Below, in pieces: positions 61,140 to 64,000 of a stretch of DNA of 64,000 nt. The stretch is taken from contig JAZQGO010000014.1 of the NCBI GenBank assembly GCA_045540055.1, forward strand, positions 1 to 64,000, in the 5' to 3' direction. Each line of letters opens with the position of its first letter. The stretch's first letter is position 1. Source of the stretch: SIG565 sp045540055 (GTDB lineage: Bacteria > Bacillota > Clostridia > Oscillospirales > Acutalibacteraceae). The position numbers and the translations under genes are program-made. The notes below the pieces were generated by a model. The model did no database searches, had not been told where the DNA came from, and saw nothing but the letters and a program-made list of their open reading frames with translations.

Positions 61140-61645
61140 CAGATTTTCCCCTCCAACTTAAGTTTTCCGTAAGATGAGCCCGCATAATGACCGTGACAGA
61201 TAGCCAGTGCCAACGCATCGGCAGTATCATCAAGCTTGGGTGTAGCTTTAAGTGACAGCATATGCTTGACCATATCCATAACCTGCCGCTTTTCTGCCCT
61301 ACCGTAACCCGTAACCGCCTGCTTTACCTGCAAGGGTGTATATTCATAAACGGGCACACCCTTTTTCTGTGCCGCCAAAATAATAACGCCACGTGCTTGC
61401 GCCACATCGATTGCGGTGGTAGTGTTTGTGTTAAAATAAAGCTTTTCGATTGACATAGCATCGGGACGGTATTTATCAATTAAAAATGATATGTTATTGA
61501 ATATTTTTTCGATACGGTCGGTAAACGGTGTTTTGGCCTGTGTAGTCACAGCGCCAAACTCAATGGGCTTAAATTTTACTGTATAAGATTCAACCACTCC
61601 GTAACCGACAATAGCATATCCGGGATCGATACCTAAAATTACCAA
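61139..61645 (-). CDS. ruvC: Holliday junction endonuclease RuvC
   Basis: A 168-residue resolvase with a RNase-H-like fold. Acidic catalytic residues lie in GIDPGYAIVGYG (Asp6), SIEKLYF (Glu67 region) and KLDDTADALALAICH (terminal Asp pair). It is the first gene of a same-strand run of eleven genes down to clpE. Confidence 0.96.
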   Translation of the reverse strand: MVILGIDPGYAIVGYGVVESYTVKFKPIEFGAVTTQAKTPFTDRIEKIFNNISFLIDKYRPDAMSIEKLYFNTNTTTAIDVAQARGVIILAAQKKGVPVYEYTPLQVKQAVTGYGRAEKRQVMDMVKHMLSLKATPKLDDTADALALAICHGHYAGSSYGKLKLEGKI

Positions 61646-61682
61646 AAAGCAACACTTTCCATTTCATCGTATAATCTATGTA

Positions 61683-61711
61683 ATTATATCATACTTTTGT
61701 ATATTCATCAA
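61683..61711 (-). promoter_or_regulatory. SigA-type promoter of the ruvC-to-clpE run
   Basis: Read on the minus strand: TTGATG (61711-61706), a 17-base spacer and TATAAT (61688-61683). Confidence 0.8.
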
Positions 61712-61858
61712 TATTTTTGTTTCAAATATTCCAAAAATTTCTTCGACCTCAAAAAATGCGCAAACTTAAGAAAACACGAGAAAAAACGAGCAAAAAAAAG
61801 ACTTCACGACTTCACGTAAATCTTACGCTAAATTTTGTCGAAATTTTTTAAAAAAGTG

Positions 61859-61887
61859 TTGACTTTTTGGGTGTTTTGCTCTATATT
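61859..61887 (+). promoter_or_regulatory. SigA-type promoter of the pot operon
   Basis: TTGACT (61859-61864), a 17-base spacer and TATATT (61882-61887). TGTCGAA, a perfect 0A-box complement, lies 16 bases upstream at 61836-61842. The 424-base gap from ruvC to potA holds this promoter, the divergent ruvC promoter and a structured leader, but no gene. Confidence 0.75.
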
Positions 61888-61977
61888 TACTTTAACTGTT
61901 AAGTTAAAATTAAAAACTTGCAAGCATCTGTGTTGAATGTAGTTTCAAGAACATAACTAATCATATGATTAAAAACT

Positions 61978-62058
61978 CTTTGCGGAGGTTGTGTTCAGAG
62001 AATTTACGGGTATCGCGCAGAACTGATTACGGTTTACGCGGCACTATGTGTCCGCAAA
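61978..62058 (+). promoter_or_regulatory. structured leader before potA
   Basis: CTTTGCGGA (61978-61986) pairs perfectly with TCCGCAAAG (62050-62058), enclosing 63 bases that hold two similar blocks (TTACGGGTATCGCG and TTACGGTTTACGCG). The 3' arm ends next to the GGGGG ribosome site of potA. It matches no riboswitch class I know. Confidence 0.5.
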
Positions 62059-62070
62059 GGGGGATGCTTT

Positions 62071-63192
62071 ATGAAAAATGAGAATATTGTATCGTTAAAA
62101 AACATTTCGGTGGCATTTGACGGTGAGAAGGTCCTTAACAATATCAGTCTTGATATTCATAATGGGGAGTTTATCACATTACTTGGTCCGTCGGGTTGCG
62201 GCAAAACAACCACACTGCGCATTATCGCAGGTTTTGTTGAGCCTGATGAGGGTGAAATTTTCTTCGACGATAATAAAATTAATGGTGTGCCTGCTCATAA
62301 GCGTCAGGTTAACACCATTTTTCAACGTTATGCACTTTTTCCGCACCTTAACGTTTACGAAAATATTGCCTTCGGTTTGCGTATAAAAAAGACACCCGAA
62401 GCAGAGCTTGATGTTAAGGTGCGCGAAATGTTAAGGCTCGTTAATTTAACGGGTCTTGAGAAGCGTAAAATCGACACACTTTCGGGCGGTCAGCAGCAGC
62501 GTGTTGCCATTGCTCGTGCTATTGCAAATAATCCCAAGGTTTTATTACTCGACGAGCCGCTTGCAGCACTCGATTTAAAGCTTCGTAAGGATATGCAGAC
62601 CGAGCTTAAAAAAATTCAACAGCAATTAGGTATTACCTTTATTTTCGTAACACACGACCAAGAGGAAGCACTTTCTATGTCTGACCGTGTTGTAGTTATG
62701 GATAACGGTAAAATACAGCAAATAGGCACACCTAAAGATATATATAACGAGCCGAAACACGCCTTTGTTGCCGATTTTATCGGCGAGTCCAACATACTTG
62801 ACGGTATAATGATTGACGACAATTTAGCCGAGTTTTCGGGCAAGAAATTTAAATGTCTTGACAGCGGTTTCCGGAAAAACGAGCCCGTTGACGTTGTTGT
62901 TCGTCCCGAGGACGTTGATATTGTACCGCTCGAGAAAGGTATGCTTGAGGGTGTTGTTACCTCTATCACCTTCCTAGGTGTTCACTACGAAATAATTGCA
63001 GATATCGGCGGCTTTAAATGGATGATTCAGACCACCGACGAACAGTTTGTAGGCGACAGAGTCGGTCTTTATATTGAGCCTGATGCTATTCACGTAATGA
63101 AAAAGAGTGAATATTCGGGCAAATATGGCGATTACAGCTCTTACAGTGAAGAAATCGACCACCTTTCAGACGTAGAGGAGGTTGAAAAGTGA
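62071..63192 (+). CDS. potA: spermidine/putrescine ABC transporter ATPase
   Basis: A 373-residue ABC ATPase. Walker A GPSGCGKTT (38-46), Q-loop FQRYALFPHLNVYENIAFGL, signature LSGGQQQRVAIARA and Walker B VLLLDEPLAALDLKLR are complete. A C-terminal TOBE domain covers about 285-350. PotA type is supported by the following permease. AAGGGGGATG lies upstream of the ATG. Confidence 0.93.
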   Translation: MKNENIVSLKNISVAFDGEKVLNNISLDIHNGEFITLLGPSGCGKTTTLRIIAGFVEPDEGEIFFDDNKINGVPAHKRQVNTIFQRYALFPHLNVYENIAFGLRIKKTPEAELDVKVREMLRLVNLTGLEKRKIDTLSGGQQQRVAIARAIANNPKVLLLDEPLAALDLKLRKDMQTELKKIQQQLGITFIFVTHDQEEALSMSDRVVVMDNGKIQQIGTPKDIYNEPKHAFVADFIGESNILDGIMIDDNLAEFSGKKFKCLDSGFRKNEPVDVVVRPEDVDIVPLEKGMLEGVVTSITFLGVHYEIIADIGGFKWMIQTTDEQFVGDRVGLYIEPDAIHVMKKSEYSGKYGDYSSYSEEIDHLSDVEEVEK

Positions 63193-64000
63193 AAAACAAC
63201 TCTTTAGGACGCAGAATTATTGCCTGCCCCTATTACGTTTGGGCGGCAATATTCATAATTGTGCCTTTGTTTATGATTCTTTACTATTCATTAACAAATC
63301 CGTCAGGCGCATTTACCTTTGAAAACTTTTTTATGCTTAAAAAATACGGCAAAGCCTTTTTGCTGTCGATTACATATGCACTTGTTTCAACGGTAATTAC
63401 CTTTTTTATTGCTTATCCGTTATCCTACGCTATGACCAAGCTTAGAATTTCGTCGCAGCGAATGATTTTGATGATGGTTATATTCCCTATGTGGATGAAC
63501 TTCCTTATCCGTACATATTCTTGGATAAGTATTCTTGCAAATACCGGTCTTATTAACTCGTTTTTAACAAGTCTCGGACTTGAGCCGCTTAAGCTTATTA
63601 ACACACCCGGCGCCATTATTTTAGGTATGGTGTATGACTTTTTACCATATATGGTTTTGCCTATCTACACCGCTATGTCTAAAATTGATAATTCGTTACT
63701 CGAGGCGGCAGACGACCTAGGGGCTAATAGCTTTAATAAGCTTAAAAAGGTTATTTTTCCGCTTACCTTACCCGGCGTTATTTCGGGTATTACTATGGTA
63801 TTTGTACCGTCGGTAAGCACCTTCTATATTTCCCAAAAGCTCGGTGGAAATAAGACTATGCTTATAGGTGACGCTATTGAATATCTGTTTAATATCGGTC
63901 CCGACCATTATAACGTAGCGTCTACCCTATCTCTTGTGCTTATGATTCTTATTCTCGTTTCTATGGCGATTATGAACCGCTTTACCGACGAGAAGGATGA
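63189..64000 (+). CDS. potB: spermidine/putrescine ABC transporter permease, 3' end beyond the window
   Basis: The frame starts at GTG 63189, overlapping the potA stop (GTGA), and stays open for 270 codons to the window edge. Helices are at about 17-35, 60-85, 95-115, 145-165 and 190-215, with the EAA loop SLLEAADDLGANSFNKLKKVIFPLTLPG (about 174-201) that contacts PotA. The sequence MKNNSLGRRIIACPYYVWA then FIIVPLFMILYYS fits PotB. Confidence 0.9.
   Translation, partial: MKNNSLGRRIIACPYYVWAAIFIIVPLFMILYYSLTNPSGAFTFENFFMLKKYGKAFLLSITYALVSTVITFFIAYPLSYAMTKLRISSQRMILMMVIFPMWMNFLIRTYSWISILANTGLINSFLTSLGLEPLKLINTPGAIILGMVYDFLPYMVLPIYTAMSKIDNSLLEAADDLGANSFNKLKKVIFPLTLPGVISGITMVFVPSVSTFYISQKLGGNKTMLIGDAIEYLFNIGPDHYNVASTLSLVLMILILVSMAIMNRFTDEKD

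Noticed and set aside
61990..62045. mini-ykkC (guanidine-II) riboswitch, because ACGG occurs twice
   Set aside because: The two ACGG copies are not in loops of stable hairpins as that class requires.
1..64000. CRISPR array, prophage or insertion sequence
   Set aside because: No spaced direct repeats, transposase or phage structural genes were seen; the single tyrosine recombinase stands alone.

Overview
The window reads as a chromosomal segment of a spore-forming, anaerobic, AT-rich Firmicute of the class Clostridia. An Oscillospirales or Ruminococcaceae-like gut or rumen bacterium fits best. The evidence is sporulation genes (spoIIGA, sigE, spoIVA, a BofC-like protein, a SigH-like sigma factor), T-box and lysine riboswitches, ferredoxin-dependent 2-oxoacid metabolism and an ECF transporter module. 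Intergenic regions are short, with consensus SigA promoters (17-bp spacers) and rho-independent terminators. No phage, insertion sequence or CRISPR array was seen.

Layout. 1-7.0 kb: small regulators, tRNA-Thr(CGT), a DUF4364 protein, a BofC-like membrane protein, a class A penicillin-binding protein, phosphoglucomutase, a SigH-like sigma factor and a zinc-ribbon protein. 7.1-10.6 kb: a two-component system with an HtrA-type protease. 10.6-12.2 kb: spoIIGA-sigE behind a promoter carrying a perfect Spo0A box. 12.2-13.8 kb: the magnesium transporter gene mgtE, preceded by a 27-codon leader ORF resembling the enterobacterial MgtL leader peptide.

13.8-33.7 kb is the most interesting part. It is an amino-acid region with three T-box riboswitches and one lysine riboswitch. 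T-box 1 controls a LeuA-like protein with an altered metal site, a TIM-barrel/acyl-CoA-ligase fusion and an amidohydrolase. The lysine riboswitch controls lysC-lysA. T-boxes 2 and 3 (probable specifiers CTT-Leu and ATT-Ile) each control a paralogous fusion of HTH, cupin and acyl-CoA synthetase. The second is followed by a P-loop ATPase, a ferredoxin, VorB-VorA-VorC, a branched-chain aminotransferase, MetY and MetA. Read together, these genes suggest activation of branched short-chain fatty acids, reductive carboxylation by ferredoxin and transamination to branched-chain amino acids, induced by shortage of the matching charged tRNA.

33.7-36.2 kb: spoIVA and a tyrosine recombinase. 36.5-42.2 kb: a BMP-type nucleoside ABC transporter with xanthine phosphoribosyltransferase. 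42.3-50.5 kb: an aromatic amino-acid operon (aminotransferase, pheA, aroB, aroE-aroK fusion, aroA, tyrA, DAHP synthase, ywlG). 50.6-51.0 kb: a chain of small palindromes, a 25-codon ORF and tRNA-Gly(TCC). 51.0-61.6 kb: a long run of same-strand genes ruvC-ruvA-ruvB, methyltransferase, ecfA1-ecfA2-ecfT, truA, DUF5711, cvpA, clpE. 61.6-64.0 kb: a structured leader and the start of a polyamine ABC transporter operon (potA, partial potB).
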